Source: Ceratopteris richardii (Eukaryota > Streptophyta > Polypodiopsida > Polypodiales > Pteridaceae). From it: DNA of 64,000 bases. Of the stretch, positions 55,566-64,000 are shown in pieces (positions within the stretch are counted from its first letter, which is position 1; every line of letters starts with the position of its first letter). The position numbers and the translations under genes were made by a program. The stretch is taken from contig CM035422.1 in assembly GCA_020310875.1 (NCBI GenBank), forward strand, positions 60,365,324 through 60,429,323, given 5' to 3'. Below the pieces are notes generated by a model, which ran no database searches, was not told where the DNA came from, and worked only from the letters and a program-made list of their open reading frames with translations.

Positions 55566-55775
55566 TGTTGGAGATAGATGTCTGCGGAAGAAGAAGAAGC
55601 TTGGAGCACAAACACACAATACTGAATGTATTACTCGAGAATGTACAAAGATTAGTAGCCTACTAGGGAAATAGGCGTATATACAAGCAGGGGGAAAAAA
55701 ACCTCCTAAAGAGGGAAAAAAGTGCCTCGGCGGTCCTAGTGTGGTCACACACATCACTACCTAAATATATCAACA
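55566..55775 (-). repeat. 5' LTR of copia element B
   Basis: 210 bp, preceded (in window coordinates) by the primer site 55552-55564, whose reverse complement reads TTGGTATCAGAGC. Confidence 0.93.
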
Positions 55776-55780
55776 GTGGC

Positions 55781-56640
55781 TACTCACAATCAAGAGGAAG
55801 ATTCAATCATAATCAAGGTTACAACATGGCTACAAGAACAATTACAAAAACAATTACAAAAACAATTATCAAATGTTGTAACAAGAACAATTACAAAAAC
55901 AATTACAAAAACAATTATCAAGGAGGATACAAATCAAGAAAAGACTTCAATAATGATACAAAGGATCAAGAGGATTCTCTTCTCATTATGAACATGACCT
56001 CAAAACAAGGTATGAATGATGAGCACCTCTTCTATATTGACTCAGGTTGTTCAAACCATGTAGCAAGCAATATAGATCTCTTTTCTGATCTTGAAGAGCC
56101 CAAGGGAAACCACCGTGTAGACAGGTGACGATACCAAGCACTCAGTTGTCAAGGTAGGAAATGTCAAAACTTCTGATGGGAATAGGAATCTATTGAGCAG
56201 AGTTCTTTATGTACCTACTATCACAAAGAATTTGATGAGTGTTGGATAGATAGTGGAAAAGGGTTTGCAGGTTAGGTTCAATAAATTTGGAGCCTTTGTG
56301 GAGGACCCCCAACATGGATTCATGAGAATTTCAAAGGGAGAGAAAATAGGTAGATTGTTTACATTTGAGCTTGAGGACACTAGAAACATTGCACTTTATA
56401 ATTGTAAGGATCAAACCTTGTCTGAGTTAGAGATATGGCACAAAAGGCTAGGACACATTGGTGAGAGAATATTGAAGCACATATGTAGAGATCAATGCGT
56501 ACTTGGGATATCTAATGTATCCAAGCAACATATGATCTATAAATGTGGCGCATGTCAGTTTGGAAAATCACACAGGTTACCGTTTACAAAGAAAGTCTAT
56601 ATGCATGAGGATTATTTGGAACTTGTCCACACAGATGTGT
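55781..56640 (+). pseudogene. gag-pol: gag end, protease and pre-integrase of copia element C
   Basis: Resumes after element B. An Asn/Lys/Tyr-rich repeat (55828-55925, units of AACAATTACAAA) follows the zinc knuckle. The protease active site is FYIDSGCSNHVASN (Asp codon 56039-56041). A frameshift lies near 56126. 56253-56642 gives LEIWHKRLGHIGERILKH and CGACQFGKSHRLPF, the GAG-pre-integrase HHCC. Confidence 0.85.
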
Positions 56641-57300
56641 GAGGACCAAGCAAGGACCCTTCAATTTCAGGCTTAAGGTACTATGTGTCATTTATTGATG
56701 ATTTTAGTAGGTGGACTATCTTGTATTTCATGAAACATAAGAATGAAGTGTTCAGTTGTTTCTAAAAGTATCTTGCACTTGTGGAAAATCAAATAGAAAA
56801 GAGTTTAAAGAGGATAAGGTTAGATGGAGGAGGTGAATATTTCTCCAATGAGTTTGATGCATTCTTGCAGGATAGAGATATCAAGAGAGAGATCACAACT
56901 AGATATACTCCTGAGCAAAATGGATTAGTAGAGAGGAGGAATAGATGGATTGTGGAAGCATCTAGATCCATGCTAAATGAAAAGAAGTTGCCTAATTACT
57001 TATGGGCAAAGGCTATTTCTACTACCACTTATCTTATTAACAGGTTACCTTCTAAGTCCCTTGATGGGATGACCCCCTATGAGGCATGGAATGGTAGGAG
57101 ACCATCACTTGAACATTGCAAAATATTTGGTTGTGTTGCTTATGTGTAGGTTCTATGTCAAATGAGAGGTAAGTTAGATCCTAAGGTAGAGAAATGCATC
57201 TTCATAGGGTATGATATGAATCAAAAGGGGTACATTTTTTATAATCCATCCAACAAAGGATTTATGGTTAGTAGAGATGTTGACTTTGATGAGAATGACT
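56641..57300 (+). pseudogene. pol: Integrase of copia element C
   Basis: After a TGA at 56639-56641, broken frames show FIDDFSRWTILYFMKHKN. The open piece 56781-57149 shows IRLDGGGEYFSNEFDAFLQD, TPEQNGLVERRNRWIVEASR and TPYEAWNGRRPSLEHCKIFG, with the DDE residues partly visible. The C-terminal CIFIGYDMNQKGYIFYNPSN follows after a TAG at 57147. RT is missing downstream. Confidence 0.85.
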
Positions 57301-57452
57301 CTTGGTTTGAAAGTGAATGCAGGATGCTGATTTGTTAGCCCAAGCACTTGATGGTACTAAGCTTTGCAAGTTTAAAACCATGATTGGATTACAAGATATT
57401 CAAGAAGATTGATGAAGCAATGCAAGCCAAGCTATTTGGCTTGAGGGGGAGT

Positions 57453-58520
57453 TGTTGGTGCAAATGTTCAAGCCTACAAATTTGGCTTAGCATGGAAGAC
57501 ATTGTGTGGAACTAGCATTTGATGATTCGTGTGAACTATAGCTTGTAACTACTTGATCATTTACCATTGTAAAACATTAATTCTTTGAGAATCTTGTAAA
57601 AGCTTATAACTCCTGGATTTAGGAAGAATATTAGCGATGATTTCAAGTTGAGAGAATATCTCCAAAATCACTGGAGTCGCCCTTTTTATTGGAGCCAAAG
57701 TTTGAATTCAAAATTCAAACTTAGAGGAAACACATGTAAAAGGCTTTGTAAAATCTTGCGGTGTGTGTCTCATTTTTAGAGGTCACTCCTTGATCACTTG
57801 TGAAACTTGCGTAGCTCACACTATGGCTCACTCAAATCATTATCATTGAGCATCATTACAATGCCAATGACTCTATACAGTTATGTTTTGTAATACATAT
57901 AGCTCATTGAACATTCATGTCTACTTCTCTACTATGACTACTTAGAACAGTCAACTTCTTCTAGTCATAGCTCAGTGAATACTCAACCATTTTACATATT
58001 CTTTAGCTTATTGGAACCAGCTCAAAGTCTACTTTGTGACATACAAATTTCAAGCCATTTTGTTCAGGCATCAGGGAGAAATTGCCTTCAAAGTGCTCAC
58101 TAGTCATCCACTAGTTGTTCCCTAAAATATCGGGGGTAAGATCTGATTTGTTAAAGTTATTTCTCAGATCATAGTTGATCATTTTAAATGATTCCACCTG
58201 CAATCATTAGCTATCTAAGCTAATTGAACTACCCCAAAAGGAATTTTTCCAATTATTACTGTGTTGTGAGCTCTGAGTAAAAGAACTAGGAGATGTATGG
58301 ACTAAAATAGAAAGTTTTTCAACACTAGTTATTCTTGAGCTAGTCTATTTTGGATTAATTGTTTCAAGTATCAATTACAAAGTACATAGGTACTTTCTTG
58401 GTGTCATTTGCAAGTTAAAAGGGCCTACTTTATAACTTTGAAGTGCATCAAGGCTGGTACAAAGCAGGTTTTAGCAGTACCACCTCACTTCCTTGATGTA
58501 TCCATCCATCTCTTCCAACA
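57453..58520 (+). repeat. 3' LTR of copia element C
   Basis: TGTTGGTGCAAATGTTC to CTCTTCCAACA, 1068 bp, preceded by the purine tract at 57441-57452 and followed by AATCA. Confidence 0.93.
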
Positions 58521-58525
58521 AATCA

Positions 58526-59640
58526 TATGAGGGAGATTTTTTTAAATTTATTTTTCGTTGAGAATTTTACACGTTTTTTTATTCATTTTATCACCCTTTC
58601 TTGCCCACTAATCTTTAAAGTATAGTTGCATTTTCTTCCTCTTGATTTTCTCTCCATACATAAGTATGATTCTAATCATAGGCCTTTGTGCAAGTGTGAT
58701 CTACCCTTGTTGATTTTAATCTCAAGCCGATGGAGTCTTCTATAGAGCTTATTTATTCTAATCCTATGAATATTTTGGAGATCGTTTTGAGTTCTATGAA
58801 AAATGATGTGTGTCTCATTGATATCTTTAATTTAACTCCTTAAAGAAGATGATTGTTCACTAAAGGCTTGTCTCTAGGCAAGAGAGATACCTTATTGAAA
58901 TAAAGGCAAAGAAAAACCATAGGATCCACATGGAATGAGGGATGTTTACTTTATGTAAAAGGGTCTAGATATTAAAACAATAGGAAAGTGATATGACACA
59001 ACAATGGCCATATCTTCAGACAGGGAGGGGAGCCTCAGATTGTCAATTATGTGATAAAAAAATGTAGGCTCTATCATCTAGCCTTAGGTAGATCAACCCG
59101 AGACAAGAGGTTGGACCAAGAGAACCCCTTGTTGTCCTTACCCTCCACCAATTCATGATGAAACTTAAATGAGTACTTGATAATATTTTGCATCCCATCC
59201 ATAGCCTTTCCTTTATGCTCCCGCCTATTTGAAAGATCTTCCACCATGTTGAACTCACCACAAAGATATACACGGGTAGAGGATAAAGGGACTACCAAGA
59301 ATTAATCACATCAAAGTCATGGTTGAGAGCATAGTTCGATGCAATGGAAAATTGATGAGTACCACCAAAAGAGGCCCCAATCTAATAGTGGTATGGGTCC
59401 ATTGTGGATCACACTAAAAGTTGGGGCCACACAGACTTTCATCCAATGATAGTATGGTCAACTTTAGACGATCCCCCAAAGAGTGTTCCATAGAAAAAGC
59501 ACTTGACTTCATAAGTTCAAGAATTAGAAATTATAATAACTTTCCGTTTGAGCAATGAAGGGTGTTTGTATGTGAGGATAAGAAGCTTATAAACAAGGGA
59601 CCTTCCATCAAGGGAACAATAGGATTACAAGCCTTCTTTG
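58526..59640 (-). pseudogene. LINE 5' part with endonuclease remnant
   Basis: On the - strand 59298-59043 contains VYLCGEFNMVEDLSNRREHK and FSWSNLL, matching the GDFN motif and downstream part of the AP-type endonuclease of L1-like LINEs (G-E-F-N here, the Asp changed). It is upstream of, and on the same strand as, the RT at 48692-46990, with copia element C between them, so both are one LINE. The 5' end near 59640 is not defined. Confidence 0.7.
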
Positions 59641-60887
59641 CACGTCTCTCTAACTTCCGTATTTATCTACTTTTAAATTTAAGTGCCTGTTATGAAAAAT
59701 AATAGTAGGTTACGTCATGCAGAACAAATACACTACATTATTCAAGTTTAGTTTGACATTGACACGTATATCCATGAAGATATCAAGATATATGGGATTA
59801 AAAATAATGTGAAGGCTTACGCCAATTCTGATGGTCACTCAATCCCCAATACATATTTAAGAGCTTGCTAGAATTGTAGCTTGCTAGAATTGTATTGTAG
59901 CTGCTGAAGTTATTGCATATATAAACAAGCACGGACGCATCTATCCCATCTATGTCCTCTTTACAGCAATGTTTGGAAAGGTTTGACAAACCCCATTGAT
60001 CTTAAACAATTTTAGTTCTCATCAGTGCATACTATACAACAAGGGTCAAGTAGAGCAATATATAAATAGATAAAATCATTAGAATTCAGACACGGTACGA
60101 GGAGGAACATTCAGACACTACAACGTCAACATTGAAGTAGATAAAAGCAACAGAAATCAGACGCAAAGAAGCATGACTAACTGCCTAATAGAAGAGTGCT
60201 GTAAAAAGGATGGCCGAACTTCAGAGAGTGTAGTTTGAGGGATTACCACACGTTATTTTCCTATGGTAATGTACCAGGGTTCAAATTCCGCCTGTGTTTG
60301 CGAGACATGTAATGATCTTCGAGGCGAGTGTGTTGTTCGTTCAGTATTTAGAGTGTATCTGGAAGAGTACACTGTAACTGTGAAAAAATAAACAGAAGAA
60401 GCATGCTCGTAACTTAGCAAAAACGAAGAACAAAACATGGTAATCGATATGGAAGCATGCTAAAGCGCTAGCTCTTCAAGAGGATAGGATAAAGAGACCA
60501 CAAAAAAAACTGAGACATCCTCATTCACGAAATTTTTAGTTTTCCGTTAGATTTCTTACATTTTAGGCAAAGTGTATACATCAGAAAAAAAACACGTGAG
60601 AAAGACTTAAACTGTGTGAAAGCTATCGATCTATAAACGTAAAGAAATCCGAAGATGACTCGAGTTCTTTGTACGCTTGACCCAACCAGGAAAACAGCAA
60701 GTGAACATAACGGAAGGTTATGTTGTAAGCTTAGAGTGTTAAAACAATTCGAAAAGGTCACGGGTCCAAGGGTGATTCCCTTAAGAAGAGAAATCCAAGC
60801 GGGTGATTCCCTTAAGCAGAAAAATCCAAGCTTTCTGAACTTCCAAAAAAGAAAAAACCAAGCGTTCTACGACTAAAACGTGTGTGT

Positions 60888-60889
<2 letters not shown>
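59641..60889. other. Intergenic DNA, nothing recognised
   Basis: No domain, RNA gene or repeat boundary seen. Short ORFs only. Confidence 0.5.

Positions 60890-60962
<73 letters not shown>
60890..60962. repeat. (AG)n microsatellite, about 36 units
   Basis: Uninterrupted AG dinucleotide run of about 73 bp. A Ser-Leu repeat ORF on the - strand is an artefact. Confidence 0.97.
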
Positions 60963-60965
<3 letters not shown>

Positions 60966-61083
60966 CAAACGGGGTGTGAAGCTCATAGTTGAAGCGTTCA
61001 AGGAGACCATAGTTAAGCTCACCGTGCTCAAAATTTTGTAGCATATTGTAGCAGAATCTCAAGGAGTCACGCACAGATCTCAA

Positions 61084-61421
61084 AGAGCAGAAACGAAAAG
61101 GGCTGATCTTATACAAAATGTACTTTAAGATTTACGTCATAGTCTACCTCGACTGATCTGTTTTTCACAGAGCTACACTCTATCAGCTATTCATTGTCCC
61201 CAACTCTAACAAAATCTATCGCCACCGTCGTAACCAATGAGCTTTTAAGTTTTCTGACGAATTCGCCTACAGGCTTTGTTTCAAAATAATCCACATGGAG
61301 AGATAAAAGGCATTAATACAATGAAGAAAGAAAGCTATGGCTTGGATACAAGAGCTTACTTACATGATTTCCTAGAAAGACCTGTATATGGCATATCCCT
61401 TACCTGCTTTCTACCAAAATA
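61084..61421. repeat. Direct repeat copy 1 flanking the extensin-like gene
   Basis: About 340 bp matching 63150-63521 in the same orientation, with shared blocks such as TGTCCCCAACTCTAACA and AAAATAATCCACATGGAGAG. Confidence 0.88.
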
Positions 61422-62125
61422 CATGGAGACATATACTGCGTCCTTATACTAAGGGAATTGAATGCAAAGGGAAAGCTATGGCTATTTACGACATCTCATT
61501 CACGTGACATGTTGTAAATCTCCGCAGACGTGCGGACAAACAGAGTTAGAACCACATCGTGCTGCTGCAGGTGTGCTTTGTTGTATACTACGCCGTTTCT
61601 TCAATATCGTTGAACCGAGCTTCTCAGATGAAATTTCTTAATAGATAGTGGAGAGATGGCAATCACAAAAATGACGAACTTGATGACACAGGAAAGATTT
61701 TAAAAGAATGCAAATAGTAATTAGTAATGAATACTTCGATTAAAATCCCGTGTACATTGGATGTAGATGTCCATTTTCACCACAAGATATGGGGGAAGTG
61801 ACCATGAGAAGCAATAAGAAGGCATAAGCAGAGTAGCCAACGTTATGGATGATCGATATGTATTGTCGAAAAGGCATGGATCTCAATACTGAAACAAATC
61901 TGTCGCATTATTCTAGAAAGTACTTGAAATGTTATGACTGTTGCTCGGAAGATGCTAGAGAACACAGCTAGGAGGGTGCAGCAATACTTCGACCATTTGT
62001 CTATGAAGCTGCTACAACACTAAGCGTGAGTAGCTCGTGACCTGCGCAGTAGCAGGAATGGAAGTGAGAACCAAGAGAGGAAAAGAGCTCTTCCGGCATT
62101 ACTTACTCTGAAGGAAGATTGCTTA
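61422..62125. other. Downstream region of the extensin-like gene
   Basis: Non-coding. On the - strand GAACGAG|GTAAGC at about 62126 looks like a splice donor 20 bp after the stop codon, so part of this stretch may be a 3'-UTR intron. Confidence 0.4.
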
Positions 62126-62146
62126 CCTCGTTCTCGACTGTGAAGA

Positions 62147-62617
62147 TCAGTACGGTGGCGAAGGAGGACTGTATGAGTAGACTTTACGTGGTGGAGGAGG
62201 GCAATTAGGTTTGGAGACCGGAGGAGGTGGTGGAGGACTCTTGTAGACATGAGGAGGCGGTGGACAAGGAGTTGGAGGAGGCGGTGGTGATGGAGGTGGT
62301 GGACAAGGAGAAGGAGGAGGAGGGGATGACGGGGGAGGCGGTGAAGGTGGAGGAGGCGACGGAGATGGCGGAGGAGGTGAAGGAGGAGGTGGAGAAGGTG
62401 GAGGAGGAGAGGGCGGTGGCGGAGAAGGTGGAGGAGGTGACGGAGATGGCGGAGGAGGTGAGGGGGGAGGTGGAGATTTGGGGTACTTGATTACCGGCGT
62501 GGGGTTATAATAGCAGGTAGGGCATGCTTCGATACCATGAGACGCCATAAACCACCCAAGAACAACGAGAATGAAGCAGGAAGGCTGCATTATCCGCGAA
62601 GGGGTACGGAAGGCCAT
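62147..62617 (-). CDS. Extensin-like proline-rich cell-wall protein
   Basis: 156 codons on the - strand from ATG 62617 to TGA 62147-62149. Residues about 10-31 are hydrophobic (SCFILVVLGWFMASHGIEA), a likely signal peptide cut before CPTCYYNP; M10 is an alternative start. Then about 75 residues of SPPPP and SPSPPPP repeats, the hydroxyproline-arabinosylation motif of extensins, and a C-terminal part with CPPPP, HVYKSPPPP and VYSYSPPSPPY, whose Tyr residues could be cross-linked in the wall. It is short for an extensin and lacks GPI-signal features. A TATAAATA box (62674-62667) lies about 50 bp before the ATG. Frame is intact; it is the only clearly live host gene in the window. Confidence 0.82.
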   Translation of the reverse strand: MAFRTPSRIMQPSCFILVVLGWFMASHGIEACPTCYYNPTPVIKYPKSPPPPSPPPPSPSPPPPSPPPPSPPPPSPPPPSPPPPSPSPPPPSPPPPSSPPPPSPCPPPPSPPPPPTPCPPPPHVYKSPPPPPPVSKPNCPPPPRKVYSYSPPSPPY

Positions 62618-62666
62618 GACTCTTGTTCGAACTGCCTCACTGCCTGCATCGCTACTTCATCACTTC

Positions 62667-62674
62667 TATTTATA
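62667..62674 (-). promoter_or_regulatory. TATA box of the extensin-like gene
   Basis: TATAAATA on the - strand, about 50 bp upstream of the ATG at 62617, leaving a short leader of some 20 nt. Confidence 0.65.
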
Positions 62675-63149
62675 CTAATGTGATAATGTAAGAGGATGTG
62701 CTCGTATGTCATGTCGGTGTCTGTGTGCGTGAGAGATAGAACACAAGTTACACACAGCTACTCAATGTCGTCACTGCGCGTCTCTCTCTCTCTGGTTGTC
62801 TTTCTCTCCATGGCTGTCCTCAACTCACACGGAAAAGACAAAGAAGAAAGGAGAAGTGAGCAACTCTTGGGACGGTAGAATACAAAGGACAATGTCATTA
62901 TAGTATATGATCAACGTAAAGGGCAGCGTCATTATATTATATATGATCAGCATCACTATTAGCATACAAAGGGCAGCGTCTTTTTATCCATGGGGTGACC
63001 CGAACAGAAAGTTTAGCAAGGTGACACTCCATTCAGGTCACCTCATATCTCACCGTACAGCTCATCCCTCACAGATGGACACACTGGCAAAAAGGGCAAT
63101 CTGTGGCCGAACTTCGGGTCACCGGACCCCCATGTGCCCCCCCTTAGAG
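62675..63149. other. Upstream region of the extensin-like gene
   Basis: Presumed promoter side of the - strand gene. It contains a CT-rich tract (62779-62812) and a short duplicated AAAGGGCAGCGTC at about 62920 and 62968. No further gene seen. Confidence 0.45.
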
Positions 63150-63588
63150 AGAGCAGAGACGAACAGGGTCGATTTTGTGCATAATCTACTTCAAGTTTTA
63201 CGTCATAATCTACCTTGACTGATCTGTTATCCACAAAGCTACACTCTATCACCTATATATTGTCCCCAACTCTAACAGAATCTATCGCCACCATCGTAAC
63301 GAATGAGTGTCAATGCCCAGAACGGAATCCGGATGCGGAACTTTTAAGTTTTCTCACGAATTCTCCTACACGCTTGTTTTCAAAATAATCCACATGGAGA
63401 GATAAAAGACATTAATATAATGAAGACAGAAATCTTTGGCTTTGATACAAGAGCTTAGTAACATGACTTCCTAGAAACACCTATATATGGCATATGCCAT
63501 ACGTGCTCTCTACCAAAAAAGCTTAGTAACAAGACTTGCAAGAGACACCTGTATATGGCATATCCTTTACCTACTTTCTACGAAAATA
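63150..63588. repeat. Direct repeat copy 2 flanking the extensin-like gene
   Basis: Matches 61084-61421 with about 30 extra bp near 63308-63338. Its last part, CACCTGTATATGGCATATCC, is itself repeated in tandem (63480-63521 and 63520-63588). Confidence 0.85.
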
Positions 63589-63771
63589 ACAATTACTACT
63601 AAGGTGAATGTTGAGAGGCTTACGATGAGAGATGATAAGAGACATATCGAAATAATACCTTCAAGGAGATCATAAGAGACATATTACCCTAGAAGCTTTG
63701 AAGGAGAGGTATGTTGATATAACATCTCTCCAATCTAGCTACATTAGGAGAACTAGCTCTTTGTCTATTAG

Positions 63772-64000
63772 TGTTGGAGAATCCCAAACTCTGTGCGATA
63801 TCCACTAAGTCATGATGTTGATCGGATCTCGCAGACGCATGTACATAGAGGATAATACAGAAACGAAATCAGACAAAAGCATAAACAGAATAGAAAGAGA
63901 CAAGAGAATGGAAACTAGATTGGGTACAATCTCTCCCCACATACTCTGATGGACCGGACTATCAGAGCATGTGTATTTTATAAGTATTTTTCATTACATC
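63772..64000. repeat. Possible LTR-like end, cut by the window
   Basis: TGTTGGAGAATCCC at 63772 resembles the boundary of the - strand copia LTRs in this window (TGTTGGAGATAG in element B), and a TTTTATAAG sequence near the end may be a TATA or poly-A region. No partner, primer site or target duplication is visible. Confidence 0.2.

Larger units (their letters stand above)
50684..55775 (-). mobile_element. Copia element B, complete, nested in element C
   Basis: Full-length Ty1/copia element on the - strand. In window coordinates the 3' LTR is 50684-50913 and the 5' LTR 55566-55775; target duplication GTGGC at 50679-50683 and 55776-55780. Primer site 55552-55564 and purine tract 50914-50928. 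Same family as element A but much better preserved: four long open pieces separated by single stops or small shifts. The 5' LTR lacks about 20 bp present in the 3' LTR, otherwise there are about 8-10 differences by eye. Confidence 0.96.
48693..58520 (+). mobile_element. Copia element C, non-autonomous (no RT/RNase H), carrying element B
   Basis: LTR retrotransposon with 5' LTR 48693-49761 and 3' LTR 57453-58520 (about 1.07 kb each, visibly diverged) and target duplication AATCA at 48688-48692 and 58521-58525. The internal region holds gag, protease and integrase only: from the end of integrase (about 57300) there is just a short tail and a purine tract at 57441-57452, so RT and RNase H are missing. 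It sits in a LINE and is interrupted at 50684-55775 by element B. Confidence 0.95.

Noticed and set aside
60781-61116. 111-codon - strand ORF with a Ser-Leu repeat
   Set aside because: It is the translation of the AG microsatellite at 60890-60962.
62227-62490. 87-codon + strand ORF rich in Glu and Val
   Set aside because: Antisense shadow of the proline-rich repeat of the extensin-like gene.

Overview
The window is nuclear DNA of a land plant with a large, repeat-rich genome. The support is plant-type Ty1/copia and Ty3/gypsy LTR retrotransposons, an L1-type LINE, short GT-AG introns and one plant cell-wall gene with an SPPPP-rich extensin-like protein. I cannot fix the species; a fern, lycophyte, gymnosperm or moss would all fit. 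No bacterial, organellar, tRNA, rRNA or CRISPR features were seen.

Layout. 1-6.7 kb: an old copia fragment (+) split by a complete but decayed copia element (A, 1311-6451, TSD ATGGA). 7.1-10.45 kb: a (-) copia remnant (D) without reverse transcriptase, next to a long AT microsatellite. 12.6-13.1 kb: a (-) LINE scrap. 14.05-16.06 kb: a (+) copia remnant (E). 17.9-19.5 kb: a duplicated non-coding repeat flanking a near-perfect 2 x 162 bp hairpin, then a second, looser inverted repeat. 20.675-37.579 kb: a 16.9-kb Ty3/gypsy element with 567-bp LTRs differing at only about 2 positions, TSD ACATA and a tRNA-Asp primer site. It sits in what looks like a short intron of an unrecognised, probably dead (-) gene (exon pieces at 20.4-20.6 and 37.6-38.7 kb). 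41.0-46.9 kb: a ruined (-) chromovirus. 47.0-59.6 kb: a (-) LINE split by copia element C (48693-58520, TSD AATCA), which is itself split by copia element B (50684-55775, (-), TSD GTGGC). 59.6-64 kb: lower repeat load, with a GA microsatellite and an intact extensin-like gene (62147-62617, (-)) flanked by directly repeated DNA.

The most interesting object is the 16.9-kb gypsy element. In order it carries: a leader with an array of about 16 palindromic CGCGACAGAC units; a 2122-codon ORF (about 340-residue unknown N-terminus, GAG, three CX2CX3HX4C knuckles, a retropepsin, RT and part of RNase H); a second ORF with two HHCC zinc-binding modules of identical spacing, an intact DD35E integrase core and, after the integrase, a second retropepsin-like domain plus W-x-P-K repeats; and an intact 1434-codon ORF of unknown function (proline-rich, coiled-coil, no membrane segment) in the position where some plant gypsy elements carry an env-like gene. 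One in-frame TGA and a compensating pair of frameshifts break pol, so this copy either decayed after a recent insertion or was mobilised in trans.

The nesting gives relative ages: LINE older than C, C older than B; old copia older than A; the (-) gene older than the gypsy element.
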